This document shows positions 20,084 to 27,791 of a stretch of 29,012 nt of DNA, in pieces. The position numbers and the translations under genes are program-made. The notes under the pieces are model-generated. The model searched no databases. It was not told the origin of the DNA and worked only from the letters and a program-made list of their open reading frames with translations. This stretch comes from a virus, in IMG/VR virus record IMGVR_UViG_3300037488_001979, positions 1 to 29,012 of that record; one strand, written 5' to 3'. Every line of letters begins with the position of its first letter. The stretch's first letter is position 1.

Positions 20084-20311
20084 ATGGTAACGATTGAAGT
20101 GATGGTAGCTATCAACTGGACACGCGGAAAGAGAGACGTGGTGCCACTGTTTGTCGGGCAGGTGATCGACGTGCCCGATTCGGTTGCAGACAGCATGCTC
20201 GCGTCTGGCCAGGCCAAGCGCGTGCAATCTCTCTCAGCGTCGGCTCCACCACCGGGTGTTCCCGAGCCGACGACCGACAAGCCGAAGTTTCACAAAGCAG
20301 GAGGTAAGTAA
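20084..20311 (+). CDS. Small hypothetical head-neck protein
   Basis: The product is 75 aa from ATG 20084, with GAGGTGGAG just upstream; ATG 20102 is a possible internal start. The core (VMVAINWTRGKRDVVPLFVG, QVIDVPDSVADSMLASGQAK) is a small beta-alpha unit resembling short head-completion proteins found after capsid genes, with a disordered Pro-rich tail. It ends two bases before the next ATG behind AGGAGG, so it is in the same operon. Function unknown. Confidence 0.55.
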   Translation: MVTIEVMVAINWTRGKRDVVPLFVGQVIDVPDSVADSMLASGQAKRVQSLSASAPPPGVPEPTTDKPKFHKAGGK

Positions 20312-20312
20312 G

Positions 20313-21059
20313 ATGCGGCGGATAGTGTGGGCTCTCTTCGCGCTGACCTTGCTGGTCGCGACGGTTGGCGAGTGTGTAGCTGGCGGCGAGTCGCTGACAC
20401 GATTCCGCCGCGATGGGGACTTTCTTGAGAAGGGCAGATTCCAGGCCATTCTGTGGGTCAATCCTCTGGCACCTGACACGAATGCGGTGGTTTCCGGTGT
20501 GATGTTGGACTCGTGTTCAACCGGAACGCATACGTTCACGGCGGCTCAGATTGCTGCGCTTCACGGTTCCGGCACCACGTTCCAGCGCGGATCGGCAGGC
20601 ATGGCACGGACAGTGTCGTGCAATATCGCCGCGTGGGATTATGCGAGTACGGCTAATGACATCGCCGCTGGCACGGTGAAGGTCAACGGCTACAACCTGC
20701 TCGGGGAGTCTATTTCCGAGACCTTCACCATTACGGCAAATACGGAAAACTCACAGCAAGGGTCTGTGGCGTTTGCGTCGCTTACCAACTTTCAGTACAC
20801 AGCCCAGGATGACGACTCGGTTGGAGTCTCCATCGGAATCGGTACGAAGCTGGGTTTGTGGAATACGCTGGCTTCAGACTATATGGTTGTGGCCACGAAC
20901 GGAACATCGGAAGACGCCTCGGCCGCGATCACGCCAGACGTTGACGAGATCGAAAAGAACGTCATCGACTACAACTCGGATCCGAACGGTACGACTGATC
21001 ACTCGGTGATCTACTGGGTGTCTCCGTGGGCCGCGACGACAGCCACGGATCGGTACTAG
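20313..21059 (+). CDS. Virion-type beta protein with Sec signal peptide
   Basis: The product is 248 aa, with AGGAGGTAAGTAAG before ATG. It opens with a signal sequence (MRRIVWALFALTLLVATVGE, then CVAGGES), with a Cys near the end that does not form a good lipobox. The rest is beta-rich with a repeated phage structural style: GTVKVNGYNLLGESISETFT, GSVAFASLTNFQYTAQDDDS and SVGVSIGIGTKLGLWNTLAS. Related beta proteins occur as phage head or tail decoration. A signal peptide on a virion-region protein is odd: it should direct the protein to the periplasm. It may be displayed after export, or the peptide may serve as an assembly arm. Confidence 0.6.
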   Translation: MRRIVWALFALTLLVATVGECVAGGESLTRFRRDGDFLEKGRFQAILWVNPLAPDTNAVVSGVMLDSCSTGTHTFTAAQIAALHGSGTTFQRGSAGMARTVSCNIAAWDYASTANDIAAGTVKVNGYNLLGESISETFTITANTENSQQGSVAFASLTNFQYTAQDDDSVGVSIGIGTKLGLWNTLASDYMVVATNGTSEDASAAITPDVDEIEKNVIDYNSDPNGTTDHSVIYWVSPWAATTATDRY

Positions 21060-21061
21060 CC

Positions 21062-21523
21062 ATGCGCCGGTTGATCGTGGTGGCCGCGCTGCTCCTTGCC
21101 GTGGGGACAGTGCTGGCTGCATACGAAGAGAAGAGCGGACAGGACGCCGAGGGATCGGCATGGACGAAGCTGGCGAACAAATCTGTTGCGGCGCCATTCC
21201 AGTACTGGTGCCGGACGGTCTCTCCCGCTGGATATGCCGACAGCGAGTCGGCAAATGTCCGCAGGTACAAAGTACACCATCGGATGGTGGTGATACCAAA
21301 TCAGCTCGTGCCGATTGCGCGTGTTGATTTGATTCACACTAATACCGGAACGGATACCTTGGCGTTCAAGATCTACAATGGGACGATACCAGATTCGATG
21401 GTATGGATTTCCTCAAGCGTCGGTCTAGTGTCGTTTCCAATCATCGGCGACTCGATTGCGTTCAAGCCATACAAGACCTCCGCGGCTGCTGACTGGTTCA
21501 TCATCACGTACTTCGAGAGGTAG
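21062..21523 (+). CDS. Second signal-peptide protein in the neck region
   Basis: The product is 153 aa; ATG is 2 bases after the previous stop. It begins MRRLIVVAALLLAVGTVLAA, a clean Sec signal with an A-x-A-like cleavage near residue 20. The mature part (YWCRTVSPAGYADSESANVR, RVDLIHTNTGTDTLAFKIYN, GLVSFPIIGDSIAFKPYKTS) is a short beta-sandwich-like domain. It and the gene just upstream share the MRR(I/L) start and signal, so they probably act together outside the cytoplasm or on the virion surface. No homologue is recognised. Confidence 0.6.
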   Translation: MRRLIVVAALLLAVGTVLAAYEEKSGQDAEGSAWTKLANKSVAAPFQYWCRTVSPAGYADSESANVRRYKVHHRMVVIPNQLVPIARVDLIHTNTGTDTLAFKIYNGTIPDSMVWISSSVGLVSFPIIGDSIAFKPYKTSAAADWFIITYFER

Positions 21524-21526
21524 CGG

Positions 21527-21958
21527 ATGAGCTACGGCACGGCAGCCAACGTCCGGTCGGTCTCCTACCTGATCACGACAGCGCTGATCGCGGACGCCGA
21601 TGTCCTGTCCGTCGGCGACACCTTTGCGCAGCCGGAGGTCGATGCGGCGCTGACCGGGCTCGGGGCTCCGTTCACGACGGTTCCGAGCATCGTTGTGATG
21701 GTCTGGTCGTTGCTGGCCGCGGCTCACATTTACCGGGATCGGCTGTCCCATCGGGACGATGCCGAGGGCGCGGCCGGCGGACTGAGGAAGCAAGCCGCGG
21801 ACATCCTTGAGCAATTGCGCAAAGGGACTCTGTCCATGAGCGGGATCACATCGGTTCCGTTGCTGGTGATCTCGGACCCGACTCTCGACATGCCGGAGAC
21901 GGCGGTCATCGTAGGGGATCCGCTGGACTGGCTGATGCCGACGGAGACGAGGGAGTGA
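21527..21958 (+). CDS. Head-tail connector protein
   Basis: The product is 143 aa; ATG is 3 bases after the previous stop. It has a helical core (RSVSYLITTALIADADVL, AALTGLGAPFTTVPSIVVMV, AGGLRKQAADILEQLRKGTL) and a short C-terminal beta tail, in line with adaptor or connector proteins that dock below the portal. Its place between the capsid group and the gp10/G-like gene supports this. Precise family (gp36-like, DUF1320-type) is not certain. Confidence 0.55.
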   Translation: MSYGTAANVRSVSYLITTALIADADVLSVGDTFAQPEVDAALTGLGAPFTTVPSIVVMVWSLLAAAHIYRDRLSHRDDAEGAAGGLRKQAADILEQLRKGTLSMSGITSVPLLVISDPTLDMPETAVIVGDPLDWLMPTETRE

Positions 21959-22674
21959 TGCTCGGCGTCCAGTTTCACAAGACAGGCAACCTCTCGGCCG
22001 TTCGCGCGGCGATCAAGCGGGCGGATCCCGAGGTCATCTATCGGGAGGTATTCGGCCCGTTCATGCAATGGGTCCTGCGCGAGCGCATTCCAAAGATGTA
22101 CAGCGAGAGGGGCCGCGTCGCGATGTATGGGCAGCCGGCCTGGCTGGCGTTGTCCAAGTGGACGATTGCCAGCAAGGGGCAGGGGTCCTTCATCGGCGGC
22201 GCCGGCAAGGGCGGCACGGTAACGGCGCCGATGCAGACGGCCCAGATGGACATGGCTCGGTCTTACCGGACCGGCGTCAAGAAGACCGGCCCCGCGTCGT
22301 TCCGCTTCGAGATGACGAACGCGGCGCGGTCGCGGTCGAAGTGGTCGCCCGGGTTCGACTACCCTTCCGCGTTGCATGCTGGCTGGGGGCCCTACACGGT
22401 GCGACCGCGGCCGGACGGGCCCGGGTTCTTGGCGTGGCGGATGAAGGCGCAGACGATCGGGGCGGGCACGGGGCGAGCAACGGTGGGCCGGTTCGGCTTG
22501 CGCAAGAAAGCGTCCGTTGACAACGGCTGGGTCCGAGCCCAAGAGACGCATCCCAGCGGCGCTCCCGCGCGACCCCACATCAAATGGTTCCGCCTGGACA
22601 TCATCGCTCTCGGCGAGCGGGTCACGAAGTTCGTCTTCAGAGGCATCAGGACCCCGCCGAGTGTGCAGCCGTGA
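21958..22674 (+). CDS. Mu G-like virion morphogenesis / tail completion protein
   Basis: The product is 238 aa. ATG 21958 overlaps the previous stop (TGATG) with GAGGGAG upstream; the GTG one codon earlier is an alternative. Family landmarks are EVIYREVFGPFMQWVLRERI, PAWLALSKWTIASKG, the repeated basic/aromatic stretch (SKWSPGFDYPSALHAGWGPY) and a C-terminal segment with APARPHIKWF. These resemble the phage virion morphogenesis family (Mu gpG) or gp10-like tail-completion proteins that join head and tail. Confidence 0.65.
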   Translation: MLGVQFHKTGNLSAVRAAIKRADPEVIYREVFGPFMQWVLRERIPKMYSERGRVAMYGQPAWLALSKWTIASKGQGSFIGGAGKGGTVTAPMQTAQMDMARSYRTGVKKTGPASFRFEMTNAARSRSKWSPGFDYPSALHAGWGPYTVRPRPDGPGFLAWRMKAQTIGAGTGRATVGRFGLRKKASVDNGWVRAQETHPSGAPARPHIKWFRLDIIALGERVTKFVFRGIRTPPSVQP

Positions 22675-23492
22675 GGGCCTTGTTCGAGGATGCCCCGAAC
22701 AATACCGGGGCGGCTGCGTTCACCGGCGTCGTTGTGAGTGAGGTGGGATTCTCGGCGAACTATCCGAATAGCCGGCGTGATCTGTGGATCAAGTTTTCCC
22801 GGTACTCGGCGACGAAGATCCAGTGCCAAGTGTTTAGGACACGCAACGACACCGGAACAGCAATCGCGTCTGTGGTTGGGTACGTTGACATCGGCGCCAA
22901 CAGGCAGACACTCACGCTAACGCGCAACGGTACGCAGACTCCGATTCTGACCGGGCTCGCGATTACCGGTGTGTTCTCCGCAGAGATTGTAGGCACGAAT
23001 GTCTACTGGTGGGGATACACAGCCGCTCCCGACCTGGTCATGTGCGACAACATCGTCACCCTGCTCAAGGCCCGCATCGGCGCCAACGCGGCGCTGTACG
23101 GCATTGCAACCGACAACATCTACACCGGTGACGAGACTGAGGCCGAGGCGATGCCGCTCATCGCGGTTGTCGCGCAGCCGGTAGAAATAGACCTGAGCGT
23201 GAACGCGGGAAGCACGATGGTCATGACGTGCCCCATCGAAGTGCATGTGGCTATCAGCACGCTCACGGATCCGGCATCGGCGTGGCGCACCTGTCGAGAG
23301 TACATGGCGTCTGTGGAGTCGATCCTCCATGATGAGAACAAGCGCAGCTACAAAGAGTGCATGATGCTGTACCGCCAGAGCTCGCAAGGTCCAGGGCCTG
23401 CCAACGGAAAGCCCACCGTCATGGTTGGGATCGTGCGGGTTGCTGCTGTCTTCCCGTTCGTGTGGCGCGATGACGTTTACCCAAGGAGCTGA
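22671..23492 (+). CDS. Neck/tail-terminator protein, paralogue 1
   Basis: The product is 273 aa from GTG 22671 (GTGA overlap). It opens MRALFEDAP, then a beta-rich N-terminal half (RRDLWIKFSRYSATKIQCQV, GYVDIGANRQTLTLTRNGTQ) and a C-terminal half (LLKARIGANAALYGIATDNI, AWRTCREYMASVESILHDEN) resembling tail-terminator-like folds. The next gene shares order and phrases with it, so this is one of two tandem paralogues. It likely forms part of the neck or tail end. No specific family is assigned. Confidence 0.6.
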   Translation: MRALFEDAPNNTGAAAFTGVVVSEVGFSANYPNSRRDLWIKFSRYSATKIQCQVFRTRNDTGTAIASVVGYVDIGANRQTLTLTRNGTQTPILTGLAITGVFSAEIVGTNVYWWGYTAAPDLVMCDNIVTLLKARIGANAALYGIATDNIYTGDETEAEAMPLIAVVAQPVEIDLSVNAGSTMVMTCPIEVHVAISTLTDPASAWRTCREYMASVESILHDENKRSYKECMMLYRQSSQGPGPANGKPTVMVGIVRVAAVFPFVWRDDVYPRS

Positions 23493-23494
23493 TC

Positions 23495-24292
23495 ATGCGC
23501 ATTCTGTTTGAGGATACTGGGTTTCTACCGGCCGACCCGACGATTACTTGCATCTATGTTCGGCACGACCCGCCGAGCACGGTTGCGGTGGCGAGGGATC
23601 TGTGGTTCCGCTTCGCTCCTCACGACGGAGCGCCTGGATTTTTCGACCTGCATGTGTTCGGAACGCGCGCCGAGGCCGTCGCGAATCCCATCGTTACAAC
23701 GGGCCGGCTGGCCTACGCGGAAAACGTCTACGGCGGCCCGGGAGATCCGCATTCGCAGATCCTTTTGGATGATCCAGCCACGACACCGGACTTCTCCGGG
23801 CTCGTGCTGGCTTTGTCCAACCTGCAGGTGCCCGACGTGTGGGGCGGGTGCGTCTGGGGATACGTTGCTCCGGCGGCAACCCACATCATTGACGGGGTGA
23901 CCGCGGAGCTGCAGGCGCGGACGGGTGACGACCAGGCCCTCGACGGCGTTGCCGCGGTGGCGCACGAGCCTGTGGCCAGCGTGGGGCCGATGCCGTCTGT
24001 CGGGGTCCACGTCGAGTCATTCGAGCAGGTGCTCGCGACGGAGGTGAGCTCTCCGGTGCAACGCTGGCGCGGCCGTTTCGGTGTGGCCGTGCGTGTGGAG
24101 GTCCCGCAGCTTGGGGCCTGGTGGCGCACGTGCCTGCAGTACGTGACCGCTGTGCGGTCGATCCTTGCCGACGAATGCTCAAGGTCGATGCGCGGGGTGG
24201 TCGCGGTCTGGTATGCGGGTGGCGAACAGCTTCGGGACGGTGTTGGGGTCTTGCGGTTTTATGTAGATGTCGTTGGGCAGTACGAGCTCTAG
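23495..24292 (+). CDS. Neck/tail-terminator protein, paralogue 2
   Basis: The product is 265 aa, with AAGGAGCTGATC before ATG. It parallels the preceding gene: MRILFEDTG start, ARDLWFRFAPHDGAPGFFDL, GYVAPAATHIIDGVTAELQA, and WWRTCLQYVTAVRSILADEC matching AWRTCREYMASVESILHDEN. Sequence between these anchors differs strongly, so the duplication is old or one copy evolved fast. The two may form a hetero-ring at the tail end, or serve different rings. Function is inferred from position between the G-like and tail tube genes. Confidence 0.6.
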   Translation: MRILFEDTGFLPADPTITCIYVRHDPPSTVAVARDLWFRFAPHDGAPGFFDLHVFGTRAEAVANPIVTTGRLAYAENVYGGPGDPHSQILLDDPATTPDFSGLVLALSNLQVPDVWGGCVWGYVAPAATHIIDGVTAELQARTGDDQALDGVAAVAHEPVASVGPMPSVGVHVESFEQVLATEVSSPVQRWRGRFGVAVRVEVPQLGAWWRTCLQYVTAVRSILADECSRSMRGVVAVWYAGGEQLRDGVGVLRFYVDVVGQYEL

Positions 24293-24303
24293 GAGGTAGT
24301 GAG

Positions 24304-25314
24304 ATGTCAACGCAGGCTACTCTGGTCGCGGGCTGGCAGCGGAGCAACCTGCAATGCTACCTGACCAACGCGATTGCAACGGGTCCCACGAGTACGGCTA
24401 CGTTCGCGTTGAAAAACGTTGGCAACGGGCCGTGGCCGAAGAAGGGGAAGCAACTGAAGAAGCTGGACCTGCAATCCAGCGGCGGAACCAGGCCGAGTCC
24501 GATCCTGTCTGATTTCCAACTGTCGTCTGTGGAACGGCCGGCGTTCCCGCTCTCGCTTCCATTCCAGCCGAAGGCCCTGGCCATGGCCATTGTGTCTTGC
24601 CTTCAGAACAAGACCGGGACGCCTGATCCCGTGTCGATTCCTTGGACGGACCCGCAGGCGAAGTACTTCTTGTCCGGGGAGACGATCTTCAACCCCGGCG
24701 CGGCGTCTGGCATCAACGCGGGCCGGACGTTCACCGGGGCCGTCGTGAAGACGGTCAAGATATCCGTTCCCCCGTCCGGCGCAACGGGAGGCGAGCCGAC
24801 GCTTGACGTTGACTGCCTCGCCTACTCGTCGGGCCAACTCAACGCGCTTACCGGCGCCGGGACTCTCGATACCACGGCGCCGTGTCAGTCAACGGACTTC
24901 TCTTACACGATCGGGGGCGCCGCGGCCGGCCACTGCGGGCTTGACCTGACGATCGATAACGGGCTTGAGGTCGATCCTCAAGTCTCGGCAACCCCGGCTG
25001 GGATGGAGCTCGGCAAGCTGTCGATCAGCGGGACGATCAAGGTCCCGTTCTCTCTCACGAGCGGCGACGAATCGAACACGATTCAGGACGCCTACGAAGC
25101 GGGCACGCCTTCGGCCTTGATCCTCACGATTGCGAACAGCGGAGCGACCGCCATGGTCATTACCATCCCCGCGCTCTGGGATGAGCCAGGCGACCCGGAG
25201 ATTCAGGGCAACATCGCAATCATTCCATGCTCATTCCAATACTACTGGGTGGATGCGACCCACCCGGCTTTCAACATCTCCGGCGGCGCCGCGATGCTGT
25301 CGGCCTGGACCTAG
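24304..25314 (+). CDS. Major tail tube protein
   Basis: The product is 336 aa, with AGGAGGTAGTGAG before ATG. Long beta-rich sequence includes the tail-tube type phrase SGTIKVPFSLTSGDESNTIQ after LSI, DLTIDNGLEVDPQVSATPAG, and LILTIANSGATAMVITIPAL. It is directly followed by the chaperone pair and the tape measure, the standard order in siphophages. Subunits stack into the tail tube around the tape measure. No sheath gene is visible between it and the chaperone, which argues against a myovirus. Confidence 0.75.
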   Translation: MSTQATLVAGWQRSNLQCYLTNAIATGPTSTATFALKNVGNGPWPKKGKQLKKLDLQSSGGTRPSPILSDFQLSSVERPAFPLSLPFQPKALAMAIVSCLQNKTGTPDPVSIPWTDPQAKYFLSGETIFNPGAASGINAGRTFTGAVVKTVKISVPPSGATGGEPTLDVDCLAYSSGQLNALTGAGTLDTTAPCQSTDFSYTIGGAAAGHCGLDLTIDNGLEVDPQVSATPAGMELGKLSISGTIKVPFSLTSGDESNTIQDAYEAGTPSALILTIANSGATAMVITIPALWDEPGDPEIQGNIAIIPCSFQYYWVDATHPAFNISGGAAMLSAWT

Positions 25315-25332
25315 GATTTCAAGGAGGGGACA

Positions 25333-25701
25333 ATGTTCAACGCAGACGCGGAATGCTGGCACGATCTGCCGGGTCCGTTTCCCAAGACGCGGATTTGGTT
25401 CCGCGCGTATACGCAAGAGGACCAATCCGCGAACGGCGCCAACAGCGCGAGGATTCGCAAGGCCGAGCTTCAGGTTGGTCGAGAGTCTGATGATCCTTCC
25501 GTGGACCGGAAGGTCTCCGCAGCTAACCGCGCCGCCGTGGCGACGAAGATTCTCCGGGTTGAGAACCTGCGCGCTCCTGACGACTCGGTGACGGATAAAG
25601 CCGAGATCGAAGAGCTCCTTCGTACGCTGCCGCTGTCGCAGTACGTGCGTCTGACGGACGACATGGCCGAGGGTCTGGGCTGCTTCGAGGGAAAAGCCTG
25701 A
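25333..25701 (+). CDS. Tail assembly chaperone, G-type (zero-frame product)
   Basis: The product is 122 aa, with AAGGAGGGGAC before ATG. It is a small charged helical protein (SAANRAAVATKILRVENLRA, DKAEIEELLRTLPLSQYV). It lies between tail tube and tape measure, where lambda G sits. Just before its stop at 25699-25701 the slippery heptamer G-GGA-AAA (25689-25695) precedes a stem-loop, and the -1 frame continues for 154 codons. It should make a short chaperone and, by frameshifting, a G-T fusion, both non-virion factors that load the tape measure. Confidence 0.75.
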   Translation: MFNADAECWHDLPGPFPKTRIWFRAYTQEDQSANGANSARIRKAELQVGRESDDPSVDRKVSAANRAAVATKILRVENLRAPDDSVTDKAEIEELLRTLPLSQYVRLTDDMAEGLGCFEGKA

Positions 25702-25721
25702 GGCTCGCGGTCCGGGCGAGC
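25689..25721 (+). promoter_or_regulatory. Programmed -1 frameshift site with stimulatory stem-loop
   Basis: GGGAAAA at 25689-25695 is in register as G-GGA-AAA, a canonical X-XXY-YYZ site (lambda G uses GGGAAAG). After a 7-nt spacer, GCTCGC (25703-25708) pairs with GCGAGC (25716-25721) around a 7-nt loop. The zero-frame TGA at 25699 lies inside the spacer. Spacing of 5-9 nt is typical for stimulatory structures. Confidence 0.75.
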
Positions 25722-26159
25722 GCTCTGATTGCACAGATCGAAACGGAGGGATCCGGTGTCAACACCTACGACTGCCGATACTGCCGCAGCATGGGCTGGC
25801 ACCTGTCGGACCGGGCGTGTCTCTTCGACCTCGATGCCGTCATGGTCACGGCCGACGGTGGCGACTTTGTCCCGGTCGATCGCGAGACGGCGGTTGCGCT
25901 GTGCTTTGATCGGCCGGGAGGAAACATCCTGTCTTCCTTTCAGCGCTACACCGATCCCAAGTGCCGGGAGCTCTGCTTCGTGCCCTGCATTCGCCGAGAG
26001 GCGCAGGAACTCTTGGCTTCGGAGATCGATGCTACAGAGTACGGCTGGGCGAAGCCGGCAACGCGGTGGCTCGTGGAAGCGTTTCGGTGCGTGCGGTCCG
26101 AAAGGGCCGCGGCGCAGAATGACCGACACCGGGCGATGAAGGCGAAGCATGCAAGGTAG
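25695..26159 (+). CDS. Tail chaperone T-domain, made by -1 frameshift
   Basis: After slippage at 25689-25695 the -1 frame runs from 25695 to TAG 26157-26159, adding 154 residues to 121 for a 275-aa fusion. It reads SLRLAVRASALIAQIETEGS, then NTYDCRYCRSMGWHLSDRAC with a CxxC, and ends in a basic helix (FRCVRSERAAAQNDRHRAMK). The first plausible independent start, ATG 25791, lies after the Cys pair and has no ribosome binding site, so frameshifting is the better explanation. The T part is expected to bind the tape measure. Confidence 0.7.
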   Translation, partial: SLRLAVRASALIAQIETEGSGVNTYDCRYCRSMGWHLSDRACLFDLDAVMVTADGGDFVPVDRETAVALCFDRPGGNILSSFQRYTDPKCRELCFVPCIRREAQELLASEIDATEYGWAKPATRWLVEAFRCVRSERAAAQNDRHRAMKAKHAR

Positions 26160-27789
26160 CAACGGCATCGTCGGGACTTTCGACTACGCCGTCAACGGGG
26201 CTGAGAAGCTCTCGGAGATGGACGCGAGGCTTGCCTCGCTTGAGAAGCACCTTAGTACGGGCCTGCCGCAGGCGGCTAGAAGGGCGTCGGCTGCGCATGA
26301 CCAAGTTGCACACTCCCAGCGCATCGGTGGCGAGCAGGCGGCTAAGTATCTCACGACGGCAGGCCTATTGAGCGGTGGGCTCCAGAAGCTTGGTGTACAG
26401 AATGAAATGGTCGGCCGGTCGTTCAGCGTATTTGGTGATCTGCTTTACGGGGTGGCCGGCCCGGCCGGAGCAATTATGGTGGCGGCTGGCGCGGTTGTGG
26501 CCCTGACTGCCCGCTTGGTGGAAGAGTCGAAAGCTCAAGAGAACGCCGCCATCGCTACGGACAAAGCAACCGACGCGCTGATTCGGCAAAAGAATCAAAG
26601 GCTTGATGTTGGCAGCGGAGGCCTGTCCTACATGTCATCGTCAATCCTGCTTGAACGACGAGACAGGCTATCCGAAAAGCTCGCGGCGGATGTCGCCACC
26701 GCTGAGGCTATGCTCCCAAGGCTCAAGTTTTACAGAGATTATGCGGAAGATTACAGGCAGCTCGGCAACAAGCCCGGAATCTTTGCATCGATTGTTGGGG
26801 ATCCGCAACACATTGCCGCCGACATGACGAAGAAATTCGATGAACTGATAGAGTCTATTGAGGCCACCGCGAAGGCCAAACGAAACCTGGATCTCGAATT
26901 CCAGCAGGGTCCGCCTATCGAACTAATGCGGACAGACTTCTCGAAAGAGGAGGCGGCTAGGGCTGCTGCGCCTAGGACGGCCGTCGACACGCAGGTTCCG
27001 TTTTCGGGCGTACCGTTGACCGCATTCAACGAGAACATCCAGCAAGCACCCGGAAAGATGGGAGGCACGAGTGTCTCCGATCTGGTGGGAATCAAGAACC
27101 CGTTTACACAGCACACTCAGGCAGTCCACGATAACACCGTTGCCTACCACAACTGGGCCGAGGAGTCCAGCTTTGCAATAGGGAAGGTCTTGGACAAGCA
27201 CGGCATGCTATCGGCCGGCATTATGTCGTTGCAGACCACAACGTCGAAGGTCATTGAAACGGCACTGATGCGGGAGAACTGGCACAGACTGAAGGGAGTC
27301 GAGGTTGCCAAGTACGCGGCAGGGATGACGGCATCGGCCCTGATTGGCGGCATCCGGGACTACGCCGCGGCGAAGGTTGGCCAGAACATTGCGCAGGCTG
27401 TGGAATGGCTCTCGAATCCGATGACGGCGGCGCTGGCTCCTGGTGCTTTCGCTTCGGCGGCCAAGTGGTCACTTGTTGCTGGGGTGTCCGGCGGCGTGTC
27501 GGCAGCCCTTGCGTCCGGTGCCAGCAAGGGATTTGATAAGTCGCTTGGAAACCCAGAGCCTGCGCAGGTCAGTGTTGTTGGTGGATCGTCGGACGTGTCG
27601 AGTTCGTCCAACCCCGGCGTCCGTATCGCCAACAGCGGGGCCAGCGTCGGCACGATCAACTACAACTTCATCGTGACCTACCAGGGTGCGACGGTCTACG
27701 GCGACGGCGGCACGCGCGACTGGTTCCAGCGCGAGCTCGTGCCGCTGATCAACGAGGGGATCTCGGCCGGATCCATATCGAGGAACTGA
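26149..27789 (+). CDS. Tape measure protein
   Basis: The product is 546 aa; ATG 26149 overlaps the chaperone end by 11 bases. It is long, helical and Ala/Gly-rich, with hydrophobic stretches (VFGDLLYGVAGPAGAIMVAA, GVEVAKYAAGMTASALIGGI, APGAFASAAKWSLVAGVSGG) that may cross or pore a membrane during DNA entry. N-terminal coiled coil is followed by a mid-region with KAKRNLDLEFQ and a C-terminal beta tail (TINYNFIVTYQGATVYGDGG). The usual rule of about 0.15 nm per residue suggests a tail near 80 nm. It is short for a siphophage. Confidence 0.75.
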   Translation: MQGSNGIVGTFDYAVNGAEKLSEMDARLASLEKHLSTGLPQAARRASAAHDQVAHSQRIGGEQAAKYLTTAGLLSGGLQKLGVQNEMVGRSFSVFGDLLYGVAGPAGAIMVAAGAVVALTARLVEESKAQENAAIATDKATDALIRQKNQRLDVGSGGLSYMSSSILLERRDRLSEKLAADVATAEAMLPRLKFYRDYAEDYRQLGNKPGIFASIVGDPQHIAADMTKKFDELIESIEATAKAKRNLDLEFQQGPPIELMRTDFSKEEAARAAAPRTAVDTQVPFSGVPLTAFNENIQQAPGKMGGTSVSDLVGIKNPFTQHTQAVHDNTVAYHNWAEESSFAIGKVLDKHGMLSAGIMSLQTTTSKVIETALMRENWHRLKGVEVAKYAAGMTASALIGGIRDYAAAKVGQNIAQAVEWLSNPMTAALAPGAFASAAKWSLVAGVSGGVSAALASGASKGFDKSLGNPEPAQVSVVGGSSDVSSSSNPGVRIANSGASVGTINYNFIVTYQGATVYGDGGTRDWFQRELVPLINEGISAGSISRN

Positions 27790-27791
27790 CA

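Noticed and set aside
25791-26159. Independent gene starting at ATG 25791
   Set aside because: No ribosome binding site, and the Cys pair just upstream in the same frame would be lost. The frameshift reading explains the open frame from 25695 better.
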